Under the pieces are notes generated by a model. That model was not told the DNA's origin and made no database searches. It saw nothing but the letters and a program-made list of their open reading frames with translations. The translations under genes and the position numbers were made by a program. A stretch of 13,299 nucleotides of DNA from an uncultured Christensenella sp. GTDB lineage: Bacteria > Bacillota > Clostridia > Christensenellales > UBA1242. This document shows, piece by piece, positions 1 to 6,528 of the stretch (the stretch's first letter is position 1; each line of letters starts with the position of its first letter). The DNA is taken from positions 1 to 13,299 of the forward strand of contig CASFFI010000022.1 of the NCBI GenBank assembly GCA_949293925.1. The letters are read 5' to 3'.

Positions 1-12
1 TCACCCGCTCCA
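1..12 (+). tRNA. 3' end of a tRNA, probably tRNA-Gly (partial)
   Basis: The window opens with tcacccgctcca, which reads as the last base of a T stem, a 7-nt acceptor 3' strand (CACCCGC, 2-8), discriminator T (9) and an encoded CCA (10-12). A CACCCGC acceptor with discriminator U fits Firmicute tRNA-Gly, whose 5' strand would be GCGGGTG. The anticodon lies outside the window, so the isoacceptor is unknown. A T run (13-19) and then a hairpin terminator at 44-77 follow directly, as expected at the end of a tRNA transcript. The tRNA identity is inferred from the acceptor end alone. Confidence 0.65.
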
Positions 13-43
13 TTTTTTTGCTGTATATAGTATAATTTAGCCC

Positions 44-85
44 ACCTATCAATACATATAGTGGTGTATTGATAGGTAATTTTTA
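44..85 (+). terminator. Rho-independent terminator after the tRNA
   Basis: A perfect 13-bp inverted repeat (acctatcaataca at 44-56 and tgtattgataggt at 65-77) encloses an 8-nt loop and is followed by a T-rich tail (taatttttatt). There is no T run on the opposite side, so it acts on + strand transcription, most likely that of the tRNA or tRNA operon ending at position 12. Confidence 0.85.
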
Positions 86-90
86 TTCCT

Positions 91-112
91 GAGTAGAATT
101 TGAGTAGAATTT
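91..112. repeat. Tandem 11-bp direct repeat
   Basis: The unit gagtagaattt occurs twice head to tail (91-101 and 102-112) just after the terminator. It is non-coding; no function is evident. Confidence 0.6.
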
Positions 113-126
113 TAAAAAGTTAATTA

Positions 127-338
127 TATAAATATCATTTGAATTTAAAATCTATTTCTATTCATTCATTAATGGATTTAACCAGATTTATTAAACTTTA
201 AACAGACATTAATCTAAACTATTTATCAAAAGTTATAAAGTTCTCTATAAATATCATTTGAATTTAAAATCTATTTCTGTCTATTTATTAATAGGTTTTT
301 CCAGATTGATTCAAATTCAAACAGACATTAATCTAAAC
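127..338. repeat. Two-copy direct repeat, 93 bp each, 119-bp period
   Basis: Copy 1 (127-219) and copy 2 (246-338) align without gaps. The first 33 bases and the last 20 are identical; about 12 mismatches fall in the middle (about 81 of 93 identical). Copy 2 runs into the 3' end of the M50 protease gene and covers its stop codon and last codons; copy 1 is therefore a drifting duplicate of that gene tail plus its downstream sequence. Read on the minus strand, copy 2 can form a hairpin between tttgaattt and aaattcaaa arms. That pairing is poorer in copy 1. This repeat, the terminator and the 11-bp repeat account for the gene-free stretch 13-327. Confidence 0.85.
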
Positions 339-1143
339 AGTTTTGAAGCATTTCGGTAGATGGATATTTTTTTAATAGTTCTATTAACTGATTTTCATCT
401 ATGAATCTTACATTTAAATTGTTCAATATAAAAATTGTAAATGTGTCTTCTTTTAACATTTTGAAGCAATTATATAAGGTAATATCTGTTGGGACTTTTA
501 CCTGCTCTACTTTTAATACCTTTTCTGTCTTTAAATGCAGACTATCTATTTTAAAACTATTATCTTTAATGATTTTAAAGATGTTTAATATAAAAAACAC
601 AATAATTACTATATAAAAGAAATTTACATAATACTTTAAATTTAACAAAAATAATATTAAAAATAACAAAATAAACGCTAAATTTATAAAAATATTAAAA
701 ATTTTAGACTTTTTTTTGCTTTTATTTGAAATTCCATCAAGCATCTTATAACCATCTAAAGGTTCTATAGGTAGCATATTAAACAAGGCTAGCACCATAT
801 TGCAATAAAAGAAATCAATAGTCATTGCGTGAATGCTAGGGAAAATCCACCACAATGCACAAAGCAACACCATCATAAAAAGATTTACAATAGGTCCTGC
901 AACAGCAATTATAAATTCATCATCTTTTTTTATCTTATTGTTTAATTTTATAGAAAATCCAAATATATTCAAATCAAAATAATCTATATTATATCCTCGT
1001 TTTTTTGCAACCCACAGATGTGCCATTTCGTGTAAATATAGTGCAAAAAAGTAATTTATCAATAAAATAAATCTACCGCAAAACACACAAAATATTATAA
1101 GTAGAAAGAAACTAAATCCCACCCTATATTTAACTTTAAACAT
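328..1143 (-). CDS. M50 (site-2-type) membrane metalloprotease, SpoIVFB-like
   Basis: A 271-aa intramembrane zinc metalloprotease. HEMAH at residues 38-42 is the HExxH zinc site inside a membrane segment; NMLPIEPLDG (121-130) is the second family motif, whose Asp is the third zinc ligand. AGP at 81-83 and hydrophobic stretches near 8-33, 78-100 and 148-190 complete the membrane core. The C-terminal 65 residues resemble a single CBS domain, as in SpoIVFB of Bacillus (pro-sigma-K protease). In clostridia an M50 gene commonly closes the min/rod cluster, matching its place 23 nt after minE. No Shine-Dalgarno is visible before the ATG, so it may rely on coupling to minE. Family assignment is firm. 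A sporulation role is inference: neither spoIVFA nor a sigma factor is in the window. Its last codons and stop lie in a duplicated sequence. Confidence 0.88.
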   Translation of the reverse strand: MFKVKYRVGFSFFLLIIFCVFCGRFILLINYFFALYLHEMAHLWVAKKRGYNIDYFDLNIFGFSIKLNNKIKKDDEFIIAVAGPIVNLFMMVLLCALWWIFPSIHAMTIDFFYCNMVLALFNMLPIEPLDGYKMLDGISNKSKKKSKIFNIFINLAFILLFLILFLLNLKYYVNFFYIVIIVFFILNIFKIIKDNSFKIDSLHLKTEKVLKVEQVKVPTDITLYNCFKMLKEDTFTIFILNNLNVRFIDENQLIELLKKYPSTEMLQNCLD

Positions 1144-1166
1144 ATTATAATATATTCTACAAATTT

Positions 1167-1385
1167 TTATATATTACGAAAAAGACGCAACTTGTCACCT
1201 ATTGCTGAAATGCTAATGTTTATCTCATTAAATTCATTTGAATCTATGTCTATTTTGATATTTTCAAACTTTACATTTACATAATTATTTAATAAATAAA
1301 ATATATCACTTTTAATTAATTCACAAATATTTTTTGGCAATTTGTTTTTTACATCTATTAAGTTTTTTAATCTATCTATTTCCAT
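1167..1385 (-). CDS. minE: Short MinE-like cell division topological specificity factor
   Basis: A 72-aa protein that matches the MinE C-terminal topological-specificity domain. ELIKSDIFYLLNNYVNV corresponds to the conserved LrkDILevI.KYV.I helix, followed by the beta strands KIDID and EINISISAIG. MinE stimulates MinD ATPase and drives MinD off the membrane. Typical MinE has about 85-90 aa; here the N-terminal membrane-targeting helix and most of the MinD-contacting segment are absent or unrecognisable. The start is fixed: aaggtg lies 5 nt upstream of the ATG, and an in-frame TGA sits two codons upstream, so no longer version exists in this frame. It follows minD after 195 bp and precedes the M50 gene. 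Identity rests on domain pattern plus context. Confidence 0.72.
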   Translation of the reverse strand: MEIDRLKNLIDVKNKLPKNICELIKSDIFYLLNNYVNVKFENIKIDIDSNEFNEINISISAIGDKLRLFRNI

Positions 1386-1580
1386 GCTTCACCTTATAAA
1401 TCTACATTTTTATTTTTAAAGTTTTTATTATTCGTTAAAATTTTTACAACTACAAAAGAAAAAAATAAAAAATTATATAAAAATTGCATAAAAAGTTAAA
1501 AATAATAATGAAAATGTTGTATTTTTTATAATTTTATATTATTTATATATTAATCAGTTTTAGTCATTAATAATATTTAA

Positions 1581-2378
1581 TTAAGTTTTTCTTTTTAGAT
1601 ACTTCTTTATTCCTCCTAAAAATCCTTTATATTTATAAGTGCAATCAAATAATTTTTTGCTACCTGTTACCAAATTTTCAGTTAGTGTGGCAAATGCTCT
1701 ATCTAAGGCACATTTAGAATTTATGTTTTTGATTTCATTAATTGATGCAAATGATACTTTATCATCTTCTGGTAACACACCTAAAAATTCAATGTTTAAT
1801 GCTTTTTGAATATCATAAACATCTAACATAACTTTATCTAAAACTAAATCACCCCTAACTCTATTTAATACAAATTTTAAATCTGTGATATTATATCCTT
1901 GTAAAATATTAATAACAATATCAGCATCTTTTAATGCACTTAAATGTGAAGTTGTAACTATAATTGCTTCATCTGCAAACCGACAAGCGCGTGCAAAACC
2001 TGCATCTATTCCCGCTGGACAATCTATTAAAATATAATCAAACATATCTTTGAATTCATTTAAAATTGATTTCATAGAGTCCAAAGAAAAATTAAAATTA
2101 AAGTTAAAATTTCCGCTTGAAACCATATATAAAATTGGATAATCATCATCTTGGACTAAACATTGTCTTAATCTGCATCTAGACTCTACATAATCTGTAA
2201 GGGTAAATGTAATTTTATCTTCGAGTCCCAATGCCACTTCTAAATTGTTAAGACCGATATCCATATCAATCAAAAGAGTACGCAAATTTTTTTTTGCTAA
2301 ATGCATACCAAGATTAGCACAAATTGTAGTTTTTCCTACGCCACCCTTTCCTGATGTTACAACAATAACTCTTGCCAT
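1581..2378 (-). CDS. minD: Septum site-determining ATPase MinD
   Basis: A 265-aa ParA/MinD-type P-loop ATPase that binds the membrane when ATP-bound and positions division with MinC/MinE. The deviant Walker A motif KGGVGKTT is at residues 11-18; LLIDMDIGLNNLE (35-47) holds the switch I Asp and DCPAGID (119-125) the Walker B/switch II region. The tail YKGFLGGIKKYLKRK is a basic amphipathic helix, the expected membrane-targeting sequence. Length is normal. An aggcgg Shine-Dalgarno lies just upstream of the ATG. An odd NFNFNFNF run occupies residues 90-97, where relatives carry a loop before the helix. minE follows, but no minC is upstream. The preceding gene ends in a strong terminator, so minD probably has its own promoter. 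Confidence 0.95.
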   Translation of the reverse strand: MARVIVVTSGKGGVGKTTICANLGMHLAKKNLRTLLIDMDIGLNNLEVALGLEDKITFTLTDYVESRCRLRQCLVQDDDYPILYMVSSGNFNFNFNFSLDSMKSILNEFKDMFDYILIDCPAGIDAGFARACRFADEAIIVTTSHLSALKDADIVINILQGYNITDLKFVLNRVRGDLVLDKVMLDVYDIQKALNIEFLGVLPEDDKVSFASINEIKNINSKCALDRAFATLTENLVTGSKKLFDCTYKYKGFLGGIKKYLKRKT

Positions 2379-2407
2379 ATTCCGCCTTTTTTATATTTTA
2401 AAAAAAA

Positions 2408-2436
2408 TCTCTACATTCGTAAACTAACAAACTCAA
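2408..2436 (-). promoter_or_regulatory. Possible minD promoter (weak)
   Basis: On the minus strand TTGAGT (2436-2431) is followed after 17 nt by TAGAGA (2413-2408), about 30 nt before the minD ATG. The match is poor. It is the best candidate between the terminator of the upstream gene and minD, which otherwise would depend on read-through. Confidence 0.3.
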
Positions 2437-2438
2437 TA

Positions 2439-2471
2439 AAAAAAGCACTTCGACAATATAAGTGCTTTTTT
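2439..2471 (-). terminator. Terminator of the MreB-like gene
   Basis: A perfect 12-bp inverted repeat (aaaaaagcactt at 2439-2450 and aagtgctttttt at 2460-2471, 9-nt loop) begins at the base after the stop codon of the MreB-like gene. On the minus strand the hairpin ends in a T run; the symmetric A/T flanks could let it work in both directions. Confidence 0.88.
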
Positions 2472-3452
2472 CTACCAATCAATATAAAAGTTTGAGCCTG
2501 ATTTTACAATCTTGTCTAAACCATTAGCAATTACATTTTCGCCTATTTCACCAGTAAAACTTGGATAAGAAATTTTTTCTTTTGCATATTCTAAAAATCC
2601 ACTAATATTTGTAACTCCTCCGACAAACAAAATACCATTTCTTTTTATTTGTTCTTTTATTTCGTCTGGCATATTAGAAATATATAAGTCTATTAGTGAC
2701 AATATATCATCTATGGTATTTTTTAATGTTAATTGCATGCTAGAACTAGTCATATTTGCCTTTTGCAATTTGCCGTCTTTATCAATACCATAAAAACTTA
2801 AAGAATTGTTATCATATTTATATAAAGTAGATAACTCTATTTTTAATTTTTCTGCTACATAATTATCAATTTTAAGTCCACAATCATCAAATACAAAATC
2901 TATGATATTTTTGTTAATATTTTCACCACCAATTTCATAAGTTCTACCCGAAAATATTTTCTTGCCACTTAATACTGATATATCAGTTATATACTTTCCT
3001 ATATCTACAACCATACTGACATCATCATCTGATAAATTTGTAGCATAAACTCTTGCGCATAATGCATTTGAAACAAATTTTACTTTGCTGGCACCAGCTT
3101 GATATAATTCTTTTTCTAAACTATTTAAAGTTTCAATATCAATAGAAGCAGGAACACTAGCCGTAACCGACATTCTAATACTACCACCAACAATATATTG
3201 TGAAAACAATTTTTTCAATAAATTAGATAGATATTTTATATTTGTGATTTTACCTGCTTGAAGTGGAGAATATAAAATAACATCTTTATCATTTTTGGAT
3301 AATTCGATAGCATTATTTCCAACTGCCTTAATAACAGGGAAAAATCCTATGATTTTTAAAGCAACGACACAAGGTTCACTAGCAATAACCCCCTGCCCTT
3401 TCCTTGTTAAAATAATCTCATTCGAGCCTAATTTTAAACCTATTTCAACCAT
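2472..3452 (-). CDS. Divergent MreB-like actin-fold protein, probable pseudo-ATPase
   Basis: A 326-aa protein of the MreB/Mbl family, the actin-like cytoskeleton that guides side-wall synthesis. Family landmarks in order are KGQGVIASEPCVVAL (18-32), VPASID near 100, the phosphate-2 strand VVDIG (148-152), YEIGGENINKNIIDF (172-186), AEKLKIELS (200-208) and FVGGVTNISGF (277-287). Key residues differ: phosphate-1 DLGTAN has become KLGSNE (D to K at 7), the EEP/EPxAAA catalytic Glu region reads SNALCA, and DIGGGTT reads DIGKYIT. Hydrolysis is therefore doubtful. I chose the ATG at 3452 because aagggg lies 6 nt upstream and the promoter lies beyond it. An upstream in-frame ATG at 3560 would add 36 unrelated hydrophobic residues. 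In clostridia mreB heads the mreBCD-minCDE cluster, so this may be its remnant. ParM-like or Hsp70-like alternatives fit less well. Confidence 0.8.
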   Translation of the reverse strand: MVEIGLKLGSNEIILTRKGQGVIASEPCVVALKIIGFFPVIKAVGNNAIELSKNDKDVILYSPLQAGKITNIKYLSNLLKKLFSQYIVGGSIRMSVTASVPASIDIETLNSLEKELYQAGASKVKFVSNALCARVYATNLSDDDVSMVVDIGKYITDISVLSGKKIFSGRTYEIGGENINKNIIDFVFDDCGLKIDNYVAEKLKIELSTLYKYDNNSLSFYGIDKDGKLQKANMTSSSMQLTLKNTIDDILSLIDLYISNMPDEIKEQIKRNGILFVGGVTNISGFLEYAKEKISYPSFTGEIGENVIANGLDKIVKSGSNFYIDW

Positions 3453-3458
3453 ATATGA

Positions 3459-3464
3459 CCCCTT
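3459..3464 (-). promoter_or_regulatory. Ribosome binding site deciding the MreB-like start
   Basis: aagggg on the minus strand, 6 nt before the ATG at 3452, selects this start over the upstream in-frame ATG at 3560. Confidence 0.75.
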
Positions 3465-3470
3465 ACATAT

Positions 3471-3499
3471 ATTTTTACAAAAAAACAAAAATTTGTCAA
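3471..3499 (-). promoter_or_regulatory. Putative promoter of the MreB-like gene
   Basis: On the minus strand a perfect TTGACA (3499-3494) is followed after 17 nt by a weak -10 (AAAAAT, 3476-3471) preceded by TGt, an extended -10 element. It lies about 20 nt before the aagggg/ATG at 3452 and argues against a start at 3560. Confidence 0.5.
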
Positions 3500-3844
3500 A
3501 AATAATATATAATAAATTAAAAAACAAAATAAAAATCTTTTTAAAATATATACCTTGCAAAATATTTTTAATAACTAGTTAAATAATCTTGTTGAAAAAA
3601 ACTTACTTTTGAATTAATTTTTTTAACTTAATTTTTAAATAACTTTTTTATTTGCTTATTTATTTGCTTTTTTTGTTGGTTTTTTAATTATTTTTTTTAT
3701 TTATATTTTTTTTAAACTTACTTTTTAATTAATTTTTTAATTTAATTTTTGTTTATTTTTGTTGTTTTTTGTGTTTTTTTGCTAGTTTTTGCTGGTTTTA
3801 TTTGTTTATTTTTACTTTACTGAATAAATAATTAAAAAATAAAA
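3500..3844. other. Non-coding, strand-asymmetric T-rich spacer
   Basis: This stretch between the Ppx-like terminator and the MreB-like promoter is dominated by T on the + strand from about 3600 to 3800 (A on the transcribed-sense minus strand). It has almost no C or G and many in-frame stops on both strands. It contains an imperfect direct repeat: acttacttttgaattaattt at 3601 recurs as acttactttttaattaattt at 3716, and tttgctttttttgttggttt-like blocks follow both. I see no gene in it. Confidence 0.6.
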
Positions 3845-3868
3845 AAACTTTACAAAATCGTAAAGTTT
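3845..3868 (-). terminator. Terminator of the Ppx/GppA-like gene
   Basis: A 9-bp perfect stem (aaactttac 3845-3853, gtaaagttt 3860-3868, loop aaaatc) lies 30 nt past the stop of the Ppx-like gene. On the minus strand it is followed by a T run (complement of the A tract before 3845). Confidence 0.82.
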
Positions 3869-3897
3869 CTATAAAATGTAAATTATTGTCATTATCT

Positions 3898-5409
3898 TTA
3901 TAATAATTGTAAATTTTTCCCGTAAACCTTTTTAAAATCGCTTGCAATACTCATTGCTTGACTAATCTCCAAAGATGCATCCTTTTCAACCAAAGTTTTC
4001 AAGATGACGGTATCACCTAATATATCACATGAAATGTCTTTGACAGAATTAGAACCTGTAACATTAAGCATTGACGCAAGTTTAATTATAATAGCGAGTT
4101 TTTTAACAGCATCAATATCTTCTTCATCTAAAATATCTTTGTACCTAACCCATTCGCTTAAAGAAAAATCATTTATATTTTGTGAACTTGCTATGAATGC
4201 TGCAAGCAAAATTTCTCTATGGCTTACACCAAATATATCACTATGGCTGATAACAAAGAAATTATTTCTTTCATAGTTTTCAAAGGAAATACGCTTTCCA
4301 CTCATACACATAGACGCTGCAATTCTTAAAACTTTAGCAAAATTTCTATTTAATTTATGCAATACTCTTAATTGTCTATACAAAATGACAGATAAATCGT
4401 AAATGTTGTTAATAGCTTCTACTCCGCCATAAAATTCATTTATATTGCTAAGACTACAGCCCAATACATCAAAAATAGGGCGTTCTATATTAAGACCGGT
4501 CATATATCTAATAACTGTGCCATCAATTAGACCGTGAGTAGATATTGCAACTTCTTTGAATTTTGTAACATTTTTTAAAGCATTTATAATTGAAACTCCA
4601 CCTGCCAATAAATCTGCTCTGCCTTCAGTAATGCCTTTCAATTTTTTAGTTTTATCTAGGTCAAGCGTTTTAATTAAATTAAATAAAGAATTAAATGTCT
4701 CTTCTTTTAAAATGTAATTGTGCGCCAAATCTAATGGGTATCTTGTTGATTTTCTCGCAAGTTTACCTACAGCTTCAAAAATTTCTCCTACACCTATGAA
4801 TGAACAATCTTCTTCAATATCTTTTAAAATGTCTATATTTGATAAATATGATAAAAAGATTTCTTGCATTTTTTCTATTTTGTTTTCAGGTACTGTAATG
4901 TTTGATGTAAGCTCTGCTAAAGTTAAAGCCCCAACAGGTAAAATTTTAAATCCCAACAACACTTTTCTACTATATTTTAAAATTATAGAAGATACATCAC
5001 CTACCTGCATAACAAAACCTTTTGTAATACCAAAAGTATTAATAATAGCAGTATGAATTAAAGTTGCAATATCTTCATTTGATTGAATTTTAAAAAATAG
5101 CGAAACTGTTTTGTATATTTCATCAAAAAAGGCAATTTGATTTCTGACATTATTAAATTCTGGAGATGCTATACATTCAATATCCTGAATCTGTCTATTG
5201 TCTATAATTTTTCTGAAAGACTTTAAAATTAAAATTGTTTCAGAAATTCTTTGCGACTTAATATAATCATCATTAGAAGAATTTTCGATGCCTAATTTTA
5301 ATGGTTCGGTAATACTTCTATCCAACACATAATAGCCATTTTTTGTATAATTAACAATGCTTAAATTCAATTCGTTAACACCTAAATATAATACCGCTAA
5401 TTGTTGCAT
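3898..5409 (-). CDS. Divergent Ppx/GppA-family protein, active sites degenerate
   Basis: A 503-aa protein with the two-part architecture of exopolyphosphatase/pppGpp phosphatase: an actin-fold N-terminal part (about 1-305) and a helical HD-type C-terminal part. Retained landmarks are GRADLLAGGVSIINAL (263-278), STHGLIDG (290-297) and HSDIFGVSHREILLAAFIA (389-407). Usual catalytic motifs are altered: DxGSNS is YLGVNE (8-13), DIGGGST is QVGDVSS (135-141), the SGxEEA Glu loop reads SNEDIA (110-115), and LLHDIGK of the HD site reads SMCMSGK (366-372). It is thus probably not a working phosphatase and may bind a ligand or partner instead. That is inference. The start is supported by aaggaagg just upstream of the ATG. 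It is monocistronic, with its own promoter and terminator. Confidence 0.82.
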   Translation of the reverse strand: MQQLAVLYLGVNELNLSIVNYTKNGYYVLDRSITEPLKLGIENSSNDDYIKSQRISETILILKSFRKIIDNRQIQDIECIASPEFNNVRNQIAFFDEIYKTVSLFFKIQSNEDIATLIHTAIINTFGITKGFVMQVGDVSSIILKYSRKVLLGFKILPVGALTLAELTSNITVPENKIEKMQEIFLSYLSNIDILKDIEEDCSFIGVGEIFEAVGKLARKSTRYPLDLAHNYILKEETFNSLFNLIKTLDLDKTKKLKGITEGRADLLAGGVSIINALKNVTKFKEVAISTHGLIDGTVIRYMTGLNIERPIFDVLGCSLSNINEFYGGVEAINNIYDLSVILYRQLRVLHKLNRNFAKVLRIAASMCMSGKRISFENYERNNFFVISHSDIFGVSHREILLAAFIASSQNINDFSLSEWVRYKDILDEEDIDAVKKLAIIIKLASMLNVTGSNSVKDISCDILGDTVILKTLVEKDASLEISQAMSIASDFKKVYGKNLQLL

Positions 5410-5433
5410 ATAACCTTCCTTTTTTTCTACACT

Positions 5434-5462
5434 AAACTACCATTTTTTTTCAATTTAGTCAA
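5434..5462 (-). promoter_or_regulatory. Putative promoter of the Ppx/GppA-like gene
   Basis: TTGACT (5462-5457), 17-nt spacer, TAGTTT (5439-5434) with TGg in the extended -10 position, all on the minus strand. The aaggaagg ribosome site and the ATG follow within 30 nt. Confidence 0.5.
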
Positions 5463-5535
5463 TACTAATTTTAAAATATTTTTATTTTTTAAATGAATTT
5501 TTTTCACTGAATTTTAAAGAGAAATTTTGTATTTT

Positions 5536-6255
5536 TTACTTATTCGATTCGATTAATTTAACTATATCTTGACTAAACAACTTCCAAGGAAGTTTTTCAA
5601 AATCAGGATATGCTACAAATGTTAAAATTTTCTTTGATATAGGGTGAACAAGTTTTAATTTGTAAGAAAACAAAGCAAGATTGCCACCATGCAATTTATC
5701 GCCATATTTATAATCGCCGTACAAAACATTTCCAAGTCCCAAGCCTAATTGAACTCTAATTTGATGACTTCTACCAGTTTCGAGTTCAACATCAAGTAAG
5801 GACATATTTTGTTTTTGTGCTATTAGTTCATAAGAAAGTATTGCTTCTTTTGCCCCCATTTCACTTCTAGTCGCAATTTTAACAGTGTTTGTTTTTTCAT
5901 CTTTTACTAAAAAGTGTGTAATACGCTCTTTTGGACGCTTCATTTCACCCAATACAACTGCCAAATAATTCTTTTTTAATTCGTGATTTTTAAGTTGAGT
6001 TGAAAGCCTACTTGCTGCTTTTGATGTTTTTGCAAACACCATTACTCCACCTGTCGGGCGATCTAATCTATGAACTAATCCTAAATAAACATTTCCTGGC
6101 TTATTATCTCTATTTTTAATATAATTTTTTAACATTGTCAAAAAATCCAAGTCTTTACTTGAATCTTCCATAACTGGAATATTGTGTGGTTTAACAACAA
6201 CCAACAGATGATTATCTTCAAATAAAATAACTGGCTCAAAAACTTTTTCTTCCAT
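5536..6255 (-). CDS. RluA-family RNA pseudouridine synthase (no S4 domain)
   Basis: A 239-aa enzyme that isomerises uridine to pseudouridine in rRNA or tRNA. The catalytic motif GLVHRLDRPTGG is at 59-70 with nucleophile Asp65; AKTSKAASRL (75-84), the KNYLA strand (95-99), ETGRSHQIRVQLG (159-171) and GDYKYG (180-185) are standard for the RluA/RluC/RluD group. It begins directly with the catalytic domain and has no N-terminal S4 RNA-binding domain, so it is shorter than RluC/RluD; the target site cannot be told from sequence. The start is supported by ggagaa just upstream of the ATG and a good promoter 26 nt upstream. No terminator hairpin is evident after the stop. Confidence 0.93.
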   Translation of the reverse strand: MEEKVFEPVILFEDNHLLVVVKPHNIPVMEDSSKDLDFLTMLKNYIKNRDNKPGNVYLGLVHRLDRPTGGVMVFAKTSKAASRLSTQLKNHELKKNYLAVVLGEMKRPKERITHFLVKDEKTNTVKIATRSEMGAKEAILSYELIAQKQNMSLLDVELETGRSHQIRVQLGLGLGNVLYGDYKYGDKLHGGNLALFSYKLKLVHPISKKILTFVAYPDFEKLPWKLFSQDIVKLIESNK

Positions 6256-6280
6256 AATTCTCCAATAAAAACTTCAGATT

Positions 6281-6308
6281 ATTATAACATATTTCCAAAG
6301 ATTTTCAA
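6281..6308 (-). promoter_or_regulatory. Promoter of the pseudouridine synthase gene
   Basis: On the minus strand TTGAAA (6308-6303) is followed after 16 nt by a perfect TATAAT (6286-6281) with an extended TGt. The predicted start lies about 20 nt before the ATG. Confidence 0.75.
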
Positions 6309-6473
6309 GCATTTTTAAAGATAATATTAAATTTCCTACAACTAGAAATTAAAGCTTTGATTATTAAAAATCACATATTAATAAATTAACTTTAAATATA
6401 GTAAAATTAAACATAATATTTATTTATCAAATTACAAATAAAAACTTTTAAAATTAGATATTAACAAGATTAT

Positions 6474-6502
6474 TTGACAATAATGTAAAAAAATTTTAAA
6501 AT
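6474..6502 (+). promoter_or_regulatory. Promoter of dfx
   Basis: TTGACA (6474-6479), 17-nt spacer, TAAAAT (6497-6502), then gaggt 3 nt before the ATG. It is divergent from the pseudouridine synthase promoter. The stretch 6309-6473 between them shows no gene and no clear operator. Confidence 0.78.
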
Positions 6503-6528
6503 AAAAATATATTCACAAGTGAGGTATT

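Noticed and set aside
1..12. tRNA 3' end as an attachment site of an integrated element
   Set aside because: I find no second copy of this sequence in the window and no integrase; the following genes are core functions.
127..338. CRISPR array or mobile-element ends
   Set aside because: There are only two copies, long and drifting in the middle, with no regular spacers, no cas genes, no transposase and no target-site duplication visible.
1386..1580. Small gene or RNA between minD and minE
   Set aside because: The region is almost pure A/T with no open frame, convincing stem or terminator; possible promoter-like hexamers on the minus strand are too weak to call.
3453..3560. 36-residue hydrophobic N-terminal extension of the MreB-like protein (possible membrane anchor)
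   Set aside because: The promoter (-35 at 3499-3494) and the aagggg site both lie downstream of the far ATG, and MreB family similarity starts exactly at MVEIGL.
3600..3800. Possible Lys/Asn-rich coding sequence on the minus strand of the T-rich spacer
   Set aside because: All frames are broken by frequent TAA codons, and there is no start with a ribosome site.
6271..6287. PerR-box-like palindrome near the pseudouridine synthase promoter, which might control dfx
   Set aside because: Only one half site matches well, it coincides with a consensus -10 box in AT-rich DNA, and it is more than 180 bp from the dfx promoter.
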